DNA of 64,000 bases from Methanobacteriales archaeon HGW-Methanobacteriales-1 (GCA_002839705.1 PGYO01000008.1:33648-97647), one strand, 5' to 3'. Positions 53,585-63,936 are shown, numbered from the stretch's first letter. Notes: generated by a model not told the origin, from the letters alone. Made by a program: numbers and translations.

Positions 53585-54301
53585 GTGGCTGAGAAAAAAT
53601 CACCCGCAGAAGGATGGCCGGTAGTAAACGGGGACTACATTGTTGGAGACCCTGAAAGCCCTGTCGCAGCAACTACTTTAGGTTCTCACAATGAGGACGT
53701 AGTTGCTGATGCTGGAGCTGCTATTGCTGGACCATGCAAAACCGAAAACCTCGGAATTGAAAAGATGGTTGCTAACATTGTGTCTAACCCTAACATCAGA
53801 TTCCTAATTTTATGTGGATCTGAAGTACAAGGACACATCACTGGTCAAAGTATAGAAGCACTTCACGCTAATGGTGTCGATGAAAAGCGAAAAATCGCTG
53901 GTGCATCTGGCGCTATTCCATTTGTTGAAAACATAGATGATGATGGTATCGAAAGATTCCAACAACAATTGGAAATCATTAGTATGATTGACGTTGAAGA
54001 CGCTGCGGCTATACAATCTAAAGTCAAAGAGTGCATCGAGAAAGATCCTGGTGCATTTGAAGAAGAAGCAATGGTCATAAAAGTTGAAGAAAAAGGTGGA
54101 GAAGAAGAAGAAGGTGAAGAAGTAAGACCTGTAGCTCCTGAAACTGCTCTAATTGAGGCCAGAATGCGAAATATTCAGACCGAAGTCAAGAACGTCGGTT
54201 CATTACAAAGAATATATGCAGGTATGTACTCTGGTAAAGTTCAGGGTATCATGATTGGTTTAATCTTCACTTTGACTGTCGGAACTTTCCTACTAATATA
54301 A
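53585..54301 (+). CDS. mtrA: Tetrahydromethanopterin S-methyltransferase subunit A (corrinoid subunit)
   Basis: The 238-residue subunit that carries the cobamide accepting the methyl group. H84 in SEVQGHITGQS is the lower cobalt ligand. The soluble corrinoid domain (1-170) is followed by an acidic linker rich in Glu and one C-terminal helix (GIMIGLIFTLTVGTFLLI). The start is GTG, supported by GGAGGTATTAAA. CobY, encoded 6 kb downstream, works in making the cobamide used here. Confidence 0.97.
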   Translation: MAEKKSPAEGWPVVNGDYIVGDPESPVAATTLGSHNEDVVADAGAAIAGPCKTENLGIEKMVANIVSNPNIRFLILCGSEVQGHITGQSIEALHANGVDEKRKIAGASGAIPFVENIDDDGIERFQQQLEIISMIDVEDAAAIQSKVKECIEKDPGAFEEEAMVIKVEEKGGEEEEGEEVRPVAPETALIEARMRNIQTEVKNVGSLQRIYAGMYSGKVQGIMIGLIFTLTVGTFLLI

Positions 54302-54314
54302 ACGAGGTTTTAAG

Positions 54315-54512
54315 ATGTTAATATCAAATAAACCTAATGTCAGAGGAATTAAAAAAGTAGCAGAAGATGTGAAATACCGGGCAGGACTAATTGGTAGGGA
54401 CCAAAGGCTATTCGCTGGACTCATAGCTACCAGAATTTCTGGTATGGCTATGGGCTTCATATTAGCCTTAGTCTTAGTAGGAATACCTGTTATATACGTT
54501 TTAGTGAAATAA
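54315..54512 (+). CDS. mtrF: Tetrahydromethanopterin S-methyltransferase subunit F
   Basis: A 65-residue subunit. The N-terminal half ([36 protein letters not shown]) resembles the C-terminal region of MtrA, and one helix follows ([19 protein letters not shown]). ACGAGGTTTTAAG precedes the ATG. It lies in the usual A-F-G order. Confidence 0.96.
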   Translation: MLISNKPNVRGIKKVAEDVKYRAGLIGRDQRLFAGLIATRISGMAMGFILALVLVGIPVIYVLVK

Positions 54513-54525
54513 GAGGCATGATAAT

Positions 54526-54777
54526 ATGGCAGAAGAAGATAAAAATATTGTACCTACTGTTATTGTCTCTGCAGATGATTTCAATAAAGCTAATGAGAGA
54601 TTAGACGAAATGGAAGAAAAAGTCGAATTCACCTGGGGTGAAATCTCTCAAAGAATGGGTCAACAAATTGGTAGGGATATTGGAATCCTATACGGAATCA
54701 TAATAGGATTATTCATCCTGTTAGTAGTATTCAAAGTTGTAGCAATAGGAGCATTCCTAAAATCTTTAGGTGTTTAG
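54526..54777 (+). CDS. mtrG: Tetrahydromethanopterin S-methyltransferase subunit G
   Basis: An 83-residue subunit: acidic N-terminus, a coiled-coil-like [31 protein letters not shown] stretch, then a C-terminal membrane helix ([25 protein letters not shown]). GAGGCATGATA precedes the ATG. mtrH follows after 12 nt. Confidence 0.96.
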   Translation: MAEEDKNIVPTVIVSADDFNKANERLDEMEEKVEFTWGEISQRMGQQIGRDIGILYGIIIGLFILLVVFKVVAIGAFLKSLGV

Positions 54778-54789
54778 GAGGATTTACAT

Positions 54790-55721
<932 letters not shown>

Positions 55722-55722
<1 letters not shown>

Positions 55723-55758
55723 GAAGGGATTTCCCTTTCTTTTTTTATTTTATTTTTT
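55722..55758 (+). terminator. Terminator of the mtr operon
   Basis: AGAAGGGA-tt-TCCCTTTCT-like inverted repeat (about 55722-55740) starts at the mtrH stop codon and is followed by TTTTTTATTTTATTTTTT. The short loop and T-tract fit an intrinsic-type terminator or an aCPSF1 cleavage region. Confidence 0.65.
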
Positions 55759-55883
55759 AATAGATTGCTAATTGATTTTTTTATTCAATATTCAAGAATC
55801 ATTTTGATATTTAATTCTGGAATTATTTTCTTGTAACTTTTTTTTGATTAATTATTAATAACATAATTTATATAGTGGAAAAA

Positions 55884-55897
55884 GGAAACATTGTTCC
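55884..55897 (+). promoter_or_regulatory. NrpR-type GGAA-N6-TTCC operator candidate
   Basis: GGAA-ACATTG-TTCC matches the published NrpR consensus of methanogens (GGAA-N6-TTCC). It lies 9-10 nt after a TATA-like TTTATATAG (55867-55875), the position for a repressor of the USP gene 100 nt downstream. One such match could arise by chance in a window this size. Confidence 0.35.
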
Positions 55898-56000
55898 GGT
55901 GTATGAATTTTCATTATCTTACTAATGGCAAGCAAAAATGCTCCATTAAGCTAAATCTTATAACTTTACATAACCGATTAAATTATTGATGAGTGAAAAA

Positions 56001-56435
56001 ATGTTTAAAAAGATATTGTTACCTGTTATGGGCGAATATATTGACGAATTGGCAGAACATACTCTTGAAATGGCACAAGGGAAACAAATAGAGGTTATTG
56101 GTATTTATGTGATTGATACTTCCGTGCCATTTTTGACACCTTCTAATGTGAAAAAACTCATGAAAGAGGAACTTTCTCAAAGAGGCGATGAAATATTAGC
56201 TAATTTGGCCAGTAAATTTAATACTCCTTCCACATACATGATAAACTTGAAAAAAGTGATAGTTGAAGGAGATCCTGCTGAAAAAATAGTGGAAATTGCC
56301 GAAAAAGAAAATGTAGATATTATTGTAATGGGTACTGGAAAAAGTATTATTGATAAACACTTGTTAGGTAGCGTATCTGAGAAAGTGGTTCATTCAACTC
56401 CCTGTTCAATAATGCTGGTTAAAACTGTAAATTAA
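56001..56435 (+). CDS. Universal stress protein (UspA family), first copy
   Basis: A 144-residue UspA-fold nucleotide-binding protein, with KKILLPVMGEYIDELAEHTLEMA, the ATP-binding [36 protein letters not shown]. The standard GxxGSxxxxV loop has the form G-T-G-K-S...G-S. The frame opens at 55986. ATG 56001 is preferred because the paralogue at 57513 aligns from the same residue and GAGTGA lies 5 nt upstream. It precedes a cation exchanger and its paralogue. Confidence 0.88.
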   Translation: MFKKILLPVMGEYIDELAEHTLEMAQGKQIEVIGIYVIDTSVPFLTPSNVKKLMKEELSQRGDEILANLASKFNTPSTYMINLKKVIVEGDPAEKIVEIAEKENVDIIVMGTGKSIIDKHLLGSVSEKVVHSTPCSIMLVKTVN

Positions 56436-56496
56436 TAGTCGTTAACTTTCAAAAACTATATTATATGGATATTAGAAATAAGTGTTGGTGATATTT

Positions 56497-57507
56497 TTGA
56501 TAGAATTAATAGTGCTCATCGGAGCCTTAATAGTTTCTTTAATAATCGTTATTAAATCCGCGGATGTATTTGTGGATAACCTGGTGGAAATTGGAGGTGC
56601 ACTGGGCATATCTCAAATTATTTTGGGGGTAACGGCATCAGCTATAGGTACTTCTCTTCCTGAATTTGGTTCAGCTATGATAGCTTCTCTATCCGGTAGT
56701 ACTGATATTGGTGTGGGAGTGGTAATAGGTTCTAATATATGGAACATAGCTGGTATTTTAGGGATTACTGCAACTTTTGCTGGAGTTATTAAGACAGAAT
56801 CAAGAGATTTAAAACGGGATGGTCTGGTAACATTGGGAACTGGGTTAATCCTAATATTTTTCATGTTTTTCGGTGATATTGGTAGAATTGCTTCAGTATT
56901 CATGATTTTATTATATGCGGTTTATCTATGGCGTTTAATAAAAGATCAAAAGAAATTTGATGCTGAAGAAAAAGTAAAACAGGAAAAACTGGTGGAATTC
57001 GACTCTGAGAAGGAATTTGAATCCAAGACAAAAACTTCCAGAATGGCTTCCATTGATAAAAAAAAACTGGCTTTAGTATGTGTAGGTCTGGGAGGCTTGA
57101 TTGTAGGATGCCGAATTCTGGTTTACAGTGGGGTGGAACTGGCTAGGATAGCAGGAATTCCTGAAATGATTATGGGCCTATTTACACTTGCTATAGGAAC
57201 TAGTATTCCTGAACTGGTAGTTACCTTTTCTTCGGCCATGAAAGGTCTTCATGAATTATCTCTGGGTACGGTTCTGGGTAGTAACACTTTCAATATTCTA
57301 ATAGGTATTGGGATACCTGCTTTATTCATGTCTATTCCAGTTGAACCGTTATCAATGAGTTTTGATGCTCCATTCATGATATTTGTGACTGTTTTACTGA
57401 TAGTTCTTATAAAAGCCGGAGGAAATAAGTTAAACCGTACTGGAGGATTAATTTTACTGGCGACCTATATAACTTATGCTGTATTAAGACTATATGTATT
57501 AGCGTGA
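56497..57507 (+). CDS. Sodium/calcium exchanger family (CaCA) membrane protein
   Basis: A 336-residue antiporter with ten or more helices in two inverted repeats. The alpha-1 motif is [23 protein letters not shown] with [12 protein letters not shown]. The alpha-2 motif is [21 protein letters not shown] with [14 protein letters not shown] charged loop of about 55 residues links the halves. The bound ion is not certain; Ca2+ against Na+ or H+ is usual. The frame opens at GTG 56482, but GGTGAT at 56487-56492 points to TTG 56497. It is flanked by two USP genes. Confidence 0.9.
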   Translation: MIELIVLIGALIVSLIIVIKSADVFVDNLVEIGGALGISQIILGVTASAIGTSLPEFGSAMIASLSGSTDIGVGVVIGSNIWNIAGILGITATFAGVIKTESRDLKRDGLVTLGTGLILIFFMFFGDIGRIASVFMILLYAVYLWRLIKDQKKFDAEEKVKQEKLVEFDSEKEFESKTKTSRMASIDKKKLALVCVGLGGLIVGCRILVYSGVELARIAGIPEMIMGLFTLAIGTSIPELVVTFSSAMKGLHELSLGTVLGSNTFNILIGIGIPALFMSIPVEPLSMSFDAPFMIFVTVLLIVLIKAGGNKLNRTGGLILLATYITYAVLRLYVLA

Positions 57508-57512
57508 TTAAA

Positions 57513-57944
57513 ATGTATGAGAAGATATTAGTAGCTACCATGGGAGAGTATATGGATGATCTTATTGAACACACTCTGGACTTATTGCATGGGGGAGATG
57601 TAGAAATAATATGTGTATATGTTGTGGAAACATCTGTACCCTTTTTAACTCCTAAAAAAGTTAAAGAAATGATGATTGAAGAGTTAACTGAAAAAGGAAA
57701 AGAAATACTGGTAGATATGGAAAAAGCATTTACGGGTCCAGATTATTCAAATATCAAGTTTAAAGGATTAATGCTGGAGGGTAGCCCTGCAGATGAAATT
57801 GTTAAAACCGCTGAAAAAGAAAATGTAGATGTTATAGTGCTGGGAACCGGGAAAAGTATTGTGGATAAGCATCTTCTAGGAAGCGTTTCTGAGAAAATTG
57901 TTCACCATGCCCCCTGTACTATACATCTTGTTAGAACTGCTTAA
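57513..57944 (+). CDS. Universal stress protein (UspA family), second copy
   Basis: A 143-residue UspA-fold protein closely related to the one at 56001 (shared MGEYxDxLxEHTLxL, [19 protein letters not shown], [32 protein letters not shown]). Its ATG lies 5 nt after the exchanger stop, with CGTGAT overlapping that stop, so translation is probably coupled. It likely binds ATP or another nucleotide and may modulate the exchanger. Confidence 0.88.
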   Translation: MYEKILVATMGEYMDDLIEHTLDLLHGGDVEIICVYVVETSVPFLTPKKVKEMMIEELTEKGKEILVDMEKAFTGPDYSNIKFKGLMLEGSPADEIVKTAEKENVDVIVLGTGKSIVDKHLLGSVSEKIVHHAPCTIHLVRTA

Positions 57945-58210
57945 AAGATTACATAATACCATATTTCTTTATTTATTTTTTTTATAGTCTCTCAATGTTA
58001 ATTTTAATATTATTTTAGATATTATGGAGTTTAATTAAAAATATAGTAACTTTTAAATTGGTTTTTGAAGATTATTTTCATAAAATTTATATCCTATTTA
58101 AATAGAATATTCATATTAAAATTCAAAGTTAATTAAAAATTTCAGTTTTTATAAAATTTTCTTAAATTTTGAATTAATTAATTAATAATTTAATTTTCGG
58201 GGGTACATGG

Positions 58211-59680
58211 TTGTCATTTTTAAAAAGAGTATTGGGATTAGGACCAAAGCCAGTAATGGCCAAAAGTAGATATATATCAATAGAAGACGCAAAAACGTCC
58301 CCATTTACAAAGAAAACTGTGGGTTCTGGATATTCTATGAAGCCTGATGTTTATTATATTGTGGCCTCTGTAGAATTGGGTAATACAACTACTAAATGTA
58401 TATTAACTGCTACCAACCTGAATACTAGCCGTAGCTACTTACTAGATAAGACCGTTAAAATGACTAGGGATATAAGGCCTCCGAAAAAAGGAGAAGAGGT
58501 TTTTGGCTCCACGGTATGGGGTGTGGAACTGACCCAGGAATCTGTTTCAGATATGGTTAGAGATACTATATTAGAATCATTAAAACGATCAAAACTTGAT
58601 ATAGAAAAAGATCTGGACTTTGTAGTGCGATCTACAGGTGTTACTGCTGGATTTGCATCTCCACAAGAAGTGGGTAAACTCATTATTTCCTTGGCTAATG
58701 GATGTCTTGAAGCAGGAATTCCTCCTCGAAAAATGGCCCCTGCACTTTCTATTGACAGCTTCCCAGATAGATTAAAAGAGTTTACTCTCTTAGAAAAGGT
58801 CATATTTGATGGGGCGGTGGTTAGTGTTATCCCTCCAACTGGAAAAGAAGTAGTGGCCAATGAAATGGAAGGTGAACTGGTAACTGCAGGTATAAAATTG
58901 GGTGCTAAATGGACCAATGTTGATTTCAGAAACCCTTGTGTATCAATGGACTTCGGGACAACATTAGCTGGAAGAATAGTCAATAATGACGAACCCTATG
59001 CTAAGACTGTGGGAAACTTCTGTGGGCTGGCAGGAGCAGTTTCTGATGCCATAATTAGAGGTACTGAAAAAGTGGATAAAAGAGGCGGTGCTGCTTTAGA
59101 TTTATATAATAAAGATATAATCAAAAAGGCGGATTGGAAAAAGTCACTGGCCTATGCTGAGAGAATTCATGAATTTGTGGACATTAGAAAGGTTCCTGAG
59201 GATAGAACTCGATTTGGAACGGTTCCTGTAGATCCTGCTGCAGCATATGATGCTGGAACTACATTGATTGGATGTGATATCGGAACCAATGGGGACAAAA
59301 TAGATGAATTAACTAAAATTGGCCATGAAATATATGAAAATGATGGCATACACACTCTATTTGGAACTTTAGATTATGTGAGTGCATTGATTGTAAAAAG
59401 ATTAGTGGATGAGGCATTTCAGGAAGGTGTTGTCCAGGAAGGATCTGTTCTAGGAGTTACTGGAAGAGCTGGAATCACCGGTCGAAAACCTGAATTAATA
59501 CTGGACTATACTAAAGATAGATTTGAAGAATGTCTTTTTGTCTCAGATGCTCTGGCCATGGGTGCAGCAATTATGGCACGTTGTATGAATTCCATTGGAA
59601 CTCCGCATGTTCCAATTGGTGGAAGACAAGGTGGGCCTTGTATACTGGGCCCTAGAAGGAAATTGCAGAATCAAAAATGA
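58211..59680 (+). CDS. Methanogenesis marker protein 14
   Basis: A 489-residue methanogen-specific protein with ASKHA-like nucleotide-binding features (VASVELGNTTTKCILTATNL, VSMDFGTTLAGRIV, GVTGRAGITGRKPELILDY). The motif order resembles activators of corrinoid proteins (RACo/RamA-type), but no iron-sulfur motif is seen. Function unknown. The start is TTG; the upstream GGGGGTA is the only ribosome-like site. A hairpin and T-run follow the stop. Confidence 0.88.
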   Translation: MSFLKRVLGLGPKPVMAKSRYISIEDAKTSPFTKKTVGSGYSMKPDVYYIVASVELGNTTTKCILTATNLNTSRSYLLDKTVKMTRDIRPPKKGEEVFGSTVWGVELTQESVSDMVRDTILESLKRSKLDIEKDLDFVVRSTGVTAGFASPQEVGKLIISLANGCLEAGIPPRKMAPALSIDSFPDRLKEFTLLEKVIFDGAVVSVIPPTGKEVVANEMEGELVTAGIKLGAKWTNVDFRNPCVSMDFGTTLAGRIVNNDEPYAKTVGNFCGLAGAVSDAIIRGTEKVDKRGGAALDLYNKDIIKKADWKKSLAYAERIHEFVDIRKVPEDRTRFGTVPVDPAAAYDAGTTLIGCDIGTNGDKIDELTKIGHEIYENDGIHTLFGTLDYVSALIVKRLVDEAFQEGVVQEGSVLGVTGRAGITGRKPELILDYTKDRFEECLFVSDALAMGAAIMARCMNSIGTPHVPIGGRQGGPCILGPRRKLQNQK

Positions 59681-59684
59681 GTTT

Positions 59685-59712
59685 AAGTTCGATGAGAACT
59701 TTTTATTTTCAG
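59685..59712 (+). terminator. Terminator after methanogenesis marker 14
   Basis: AAGTTC-gatga-GAACTT (59685-59701) starts a few bases after the stop codon and runs into TTTTTATTTT. It is a short hairpin with a clear T-tract. Confidence 0.6.
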
Positions 59713-59779
59713 TTTTTTCATCTTTTTTTGTATATTTACTTCCTTGAGATAAAATAAAGATATAATATCAGGTATTCTC

Positions 59780-60409
59780 ATGGCAATTGCTCTAATTATG
59801 GCTGGTGGTAAAGGAACTCGCATGAAATTGGATTGTGAGAAACCCATGGTGCAAGCTAATGGAAAATTTTTAATTGATTGTGTAATGGATAATTTGCAGG
59901 ATTCTACTAATATAAACGATATTTTCATTGCTACTAGTCATCATGTTCCATTAACAGAAGAATATGCAATCAAAAAAGGATATAAAATAATTAAAACTCC
60001 TGGAGACGGATATTTAGATGACTTAAGTTTTTTATTATCCTATTTTGAATCAAAAAATCCTGATGAAACTGTATTGACTATTGGCTCTGATATTCCAGGT
60101 GTTGATGGAGAATTAATAGATTTTATTCTAAACGAGTACCAATTAAGATATAAAAAATCGCAAAAACCAGCTATGTGTGTAGCAGTTCCTATTGAAATTT
60201 TTGAAAAATATGATTTAGAACCTTCTATTGTTCTTGAAGGCATAGTACCCTCGGGAGTAAATATATTAAGGAGTATAAACAAGATACAAGATGAGGAAGT
60301 TTTGGAAGTTCCTAAAATCGAACTTGCCTTAAATATTAATACTTGTAAAGACATAAAAGTCTTTGAAAAGTTTTTTGGTGATAATGATGGAAGAAAGGAA
60401 ACTGATTAA
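59780..60409 (+). CDS. cobY: Adenosylcobinamide-phosphate guanylyltransferase
   Basis: CobY transfers GMP to adenosylcobinamide phosphate late in cobamide synthesis, in place of bacterial CobU. The 209-residue chain has the nucleotidyltransferase start MAIALIMAGGKGTRMKLDCEKPMVQANGKFLIDCVMD, NDIFIATSHHVPLTEEY, the TIGSDIPGVDGELID metal-binding region and the late VPSGVNILRS and ALNINTCKDIKVFEKFF, as in the Methanocaldococcus enzyme. It overlaps the PRC-barrel gene by 23 nt. MtrA needs its product. Confidence 0.9.
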   Translation: MAIALIMAGGKGTRMKLDCEKPMVQANGKFLIDCVMDNLQDSTNINDIFIATSHHVPLTEEYAIKKGYKIIKTPGDGYLDDLSFLLSYFESKNPDETVLTIGSDIPGVDGELIDFILNEYQLRYKKSQKPAMCVAVPIEIFEKYDLEPSIVLEGIVPSGVNILRSINKIQDEEVLEVPKIELALNINTCKDIKVFEKFFGDNDGRKETD

Positions 60410-60653
60410 AGGAGAAGAAAAATTCTGGAGCGAAATTAAAGGATACCAGGTAGCTACTAGCAATGCAAGAATTTTAGGAGAGCTAGAAGAACTGGTGATT
60501 AATGATAAAACTGGAAAAATCACCGATGTTGTAATTAAAGTGGAAAAAGGCAGAAATGTCAATGTAAAAGGTTCTAAGAAGAAAGGAGACTTTTTACTGG
60601 TTCCGTTCGGTAAAGTTGAAAAAGTAGGCGAATTTATAATAATTGCTGAATAA
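60387..60653 (+). CDS. PRC-barrel domain protein
   Basis: An 88-residue protein with a PRC-barrel fold (KGYQVATSNARILGELEELVINDKTGKITDVVIKVEKGRN, LLVPFGKVEKVGEFIIIAE). Such small proteins occur in many euryarchaea and are thought to bind RNA or protein partners; archaeal members (CdpB-like) act in cell division in some lineages. The frame opens at 60363. ATG 60387 has GGTGAT 4 nt upstream, inside cobY, so the two are coupled. The specific role is unknown. Confidence 0.85.
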   Translation: MEERKLIKGEEKFWSEIKGYQVATSNARILGELEELVINDKTGKITDVVIKVEKGRNVNVKGSKKKGDFLLVPFGKVEKVGEFIIIAE

Positions 60654-60977
60654 ACTCATTTTTCCCGTTAGTAGGTGTTTTCACCTTCTTCCTACATTAA
60701 TATTAAATAATAAATTTAATTAATGACTATTTTATGATTTAATATTTTAATTGAATTATTCTCTTTAATAAATATTTAAAATATAAAATATAATTTCATA
60801 ACTTTTTAATTATTTTTCAATTAATCCAGTTATTGATATTATGTGCAGTTAATTTTATAATAAATTTTTAAAATTACTTTTTAGATTATTTAATTATTAT
60901 TTCTAGCTTTATAACAAAAAATAAAAAGAATAAAAGAAAAAAAGGATTTAAGAAGTTTTTTTGTTTTATTAGAAAAA
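60654..60977. other. Convergent intergenic region
   Basis: About 320 nt between the PRC-barrel gene (+) and sufB (-), which converge. At its left edge AGGTG-tttt-CACCT (60673-60686) forms a small hairpin nested within GTAGG/CCTAC (60671-60695), a weak terminator for the plus strand. The rest is AT-rich with T-runs and no gene. Confidence 0.5.
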
Positions 60978-62210
60978 CTACATTCCCTGCAAACTAGCAT
61001 CTAACATTCTTTTGGTTTCTGAGGCCAGTTCTGGTGGAAGACCAGTTATATCCATGCTTAAGAATCCTCTTACAATCATGGATGCGGCTTCTTCTTCAGT
61101 TAAACCTCTAGATGTGAGATATAAAACTTCTTCTTCTGCTATTTTACCCACAGCTGCTTCGTGAGACATTTCAAGTTCAGTAGCACTACCTTCCAGTTCA
61201 GGAACAGCATAAATCATGGAATCGTCAGATAATACCAGTCCATGACATTCTAAATGCCCTTTAACATTCTGGGTTCGGCCAGCTAAATGACCACGAGAGT
61301 AGATTTGGGACTGGTCTTTGGAGACCGCACGTGAAATCATTTCTGCTTTGCTTCCTTCACCTTCTAAAAGTACTCGGGATCCCATATCAAGCACGGAATC
61401 TTTTTGTCCACCTAAAATGGATTGGAAAAGTACTTTTGAATTCGTACCAGTACAATAGGCGGTAGGATAAGATTGTATGCTTCTAACAGGGCTGGTTAAG
61501 ATATAATTGCTGATATAAGTAGAGTCATCTCCAACCATTATTCCAGTACGTGGCCTTACATCTACCTGCTCGGCCCAGTTGTGTACCATAGTAAAGGTGA
61601 TTTTAGCTCCTTTTTTCAAGTAAAATTCGGACACACCCACGTGCAGAGCAGAACTTACGTCTTCCCCGGTAGCACAACCGGTAATAATGTGCAGTTCTGA
61701 ATTTTCTTCGGCAATTATCACATTGTGTGCGGTTTGCATGACCTTCTCGTCACCAATGAACATACAGGCTTGAAGAGGGAAAACTTCTTTGGAACCAGGC
61801 AAGGATCTTATAAAGTATCCGCTTGGGCCTTCATTAGCTTCCCGAAGAGCGGTCTGGGCGGTGTATTTGTCAGTATCTGGAGCTACTGATTTCCACATGT
61901 AATCTTTTAACCAGTTGTATTTGTCCAGAGCAACATTCATACCCATTATTTCCACTGATTCAGAGCCACAGGTGCTGCAGACTCCAGTTTGATCCACCTG
62001 GATGAAAGTCCCGGATCGTTCTGCTTCATTAGGATCCACTCCCACTTTGAGCAAAGTGTCTTGGACTTTTTTAGGAACTTCATTGGCCTTGGTCACTTTT
62101 TCATGTTCGCCGGCTTCTTCTTTTATGAACTTTTCCAGGTCAATGTCCTCACCGTAAAGGGCCTTTTTTTCCTTAGCCTTTTCAGCTTTTCCTAGTGTAT
62201 CCCGCAACAT
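60978..62210 (-). CDS. sufB: SufB/SufD-family Fe-S cluster scaffold
   Basis: A 410-residue scaffold subunit of the SUF iron-sulfur assembly system. The N-terminal part has a CSTCG pair; the beta-helix core has LHIITGCATGEDVSSALHVGVSEFYLKKGAKITFTMVHNW, and the end ELEGSATELEMSHEAAVGKIAEEEVLYLTSRGLTEEEAASMIVRGF matches SufB. The frame opens at 62219. ATG 62210 has GGGTGTG 5 nt before it. It overlaps the end of sufC by 19 nt. Only one SufB/D gene is seen, as in methanogens with a minimal SufBC system. Confidence 0.93.
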   Translation of the reverse strand: MLRDTLGKAEKAKEKKALYGEDIDLEKFIKEEAGEHEKVTKANEVPKKVQDTLLKVGVDPNEAERSGTFIQVDQTGVCSTCGSESVEIMGMNVALDKYNWLKDYMWKSVAPDTDKYTAQTALREANEGPSGYFIRSLPGSKEVFPLQACMFIGDEKVMQTAHNVIIAEENSELHIITGCATGEDVSSALHVGVSEFYLKKGAKITFTMVHNWAEQVDVRPRTGIMVGDDSTYISNYILTSPVRSIQSYPTAYCTGTNSKVLFQSILGGQKDSVLDMGSRVLLEGEGSKAEMISRAVSKDQSQIYSRGHLAGRTQNVKGHLECHGLVLSDDSMIYAVPELEGSATELEMSHEAAVGKIAEEEVLYLTSRGLTEEEAASMIVRGFLSMDITGLPPELASETKRMLDASLQGM

Positions 62211-62944
62211 TGTACACACCCTTTGAATCCTTCTTTCCGAATGTCTTCTATAATTTCACTGGGGTTTCCAGAACAAGCAATTCTACCATCCATTAAAACA
62301 TGAGCGGTATCTGCCTTTACAAAGTTAAGGATATAACCTAAGTGAGTAATTAAAAGACCAGAGTTTTTTCTAAGTCCTGGTTTCTTGTCCTTATCTAGCA
62401 ATATGTTTATCTCTTCTGCCAGGAGTTCCACATTTTCAATGTCCACTCCAGAGTCAGGCTCATCAAACATGATAAAATCAGGTTTTTGAGCAAGAAGCTG
62501 TAATATTTCAGATCTTTTAACTTCTCCACCAGAAAATCCTAAATTAACATCCCTATCCAGGAAATTTTCATCTAATTTCATTTTATAGGCCAGTTTCATC
62601 ATTTCGGGACTAAGTTCTTCATCATCAGGGTTTTGACCACTTTCAACCTTTAAAAGGTCCATTAAACGGACTCCTCTAATGGCTGGAGGGTTCTGAAAGC
62701 TCACGCCAACACCTTTTTTAACCCTTTCTGTAGTATTGAGATCGGTTATATTTTCTCCTTTGAATAGAATTTCTCCATTAGTAACTTTATATTTAGGAAA
62801 TCCTAAAATTGTCATAAATAGAGTACTCTTTCCGGAACCATTGGGACCCAGTAAAACATGGGTTTCACCCTCATCAATATACAAATCGATATCTTTTAGA
62901 ACTTTTTTTCCACTAACTTCAACTGCCAGGTCGTTTATTTCCAA
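62192..62944 (-). CDS. sufC: SUF system ATPase SufC
   Basis: An ABC-type ATPase that powers the SufB scaffold. Walker A LLGPNGSGKSTLFMTILG, Q-loop SFQNPPAIRGVRL, signature LGFSGGEVKRSEI, Walker B FIMFDEPDSGVDIENV and switch ITHLGY are all present. The chain ends CVQCCGIH, an extra Cys cluster. The frame opens at TTG 62986. GGTGGTGG at 62956-62963 precedes CTG 62950 and TTG 62944; I list the TTG, the first usual start codon after the site. sufB follows and overlaps. Confidence 0.93.
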   Translation of the reverse strand: MEINDLAVEVSGKKVLKDIDLYIDEGETHVLLGPNGSGKSTLFMTILGFPKYKVTNGEILFKGENITDLNTTERVKKGVGVSFQNPPAIRGVRLMDLLKVESGQNPDDEELSPEMMKLAYKMKLDENFLDRDVNLGFSGGEVKRSEILQLLAQKPDFIMFDEPDSGVDIENVELLAEEINILLDKDKKPGLRKNSGLLITHLGYILNFVKADTAHVLMDGRIACSGNPSEIIEDIRKEGFKGCVQCCGIH

Positions 62945-63237
62945 TAGCAGTTTAACCACCACCTTTAGATTTTCGATGAAATTCAATTAAATAGAATTCA
63001 ACGATATATAGTATGGAATAAGTTTAATAAATAAATATCATGAAAAAAGTTTAAATTCATCTTAAACGCAAAAAATTGGAATGAAATTGAAAAACATGAT
63101 TAGTTTGTATCAATGGAATAGAAATTTTTATTTAATTAATTTCAAGACAAGTATTAGGATATTTTAAGATAATTTGTAATTATTATTTTAATATTTTAGA
63201 CTTTAGGCTAATTTCAAATTATATTTACAGAATATCA

Positions 63238-63771
63238 CTATTTATCTATTTTAATTATTTTTTTTGAATTTATAGCGTCGAATTGGCCTGTAATAATACA
63301 TTCCAACATGAATAGTACTTTTTCTATTCCTGATTTTTGCCTTTCAAAAATTAGTGAGGAGTCACAATTTCTTAAATCTGTGTGAACGTCAGAAGTACTC
63401 AAAAGAATGTTTTTGTTATCACAGACAGCCAGGCCTCCTTTTCCCACACCTGCTGTGGTCCCAACACCTATATCAGATTTGCAAATTTTTTGTACGGACT
63501 TGGCCATTAAAACAGCCATTTCAAGGTCTCCTTTTTGATCATAGATTTTTATATCATTAATGGTTTCTAAAGGTGCTGTGGGATCAAACCTTAAAACATT
63601 TTTAACTCCATTAATTGTGGGAATAAACATCCCGGCCACTAATGATAAATTAAAAACAGAAGAATCTAGATTCCAACTGTAATTTTGTGGATAATCTTGA
63701 GAAAACGCATGAATTTCCTGAGCCACTTTTCCATGGGTGAAGCATTCTGCAGTTGCTATTTTTATTATCAT
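63238..63771 (-). CDS. UPF0254 family protein (MTH1148 type)
   Basis: A 177-residue protein of the methanogen family UPF0254, recognised by IKIATAECFTHGKVAQEIHAF, SLVAGMFIPTINGVKNVLRFDP, IGVGTTAGVGKGGLAV, LLSTSDVHTDLRN. Function unknown. A longer frame starts at 63810, but ATG 63771 gives the family start. No ribosome site is clear. It is a single gene upstream of sufC on the same strand, separated by about 290 nt. Confidence 0.87.
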   Translation of the reverse strand: MIIKIATAECFTHGKVAQEIHAFSQDYPQNYSWNLDSSVFNLSLVAGMFIPTINGVKNVLRFDPTAPLETINDIKIYDQKGDLEMAVLMAKSVQKICKSDIGVGTTAGVGKGGLAVCDNKNILLSTSDVHTDLRNCDSSLIFERQKSGIEKVLFMLECIITGQFDAINSKKIIKIDK

Positions 63772-63936
63772 TATATTGAGATAGATTTTTAATCTATTTA
63801 ATTTTTTCAAAATAGAGATAAATTCTATAATTAATTATAATAAATAGTTGAAAATATTTGCCAAAAAATGAAATTATTAAAATTAAAAATTTATTAAGAA
63901 GAATAGGGGTTGTAAAGTTTAGGGGTGTTGGAACTT

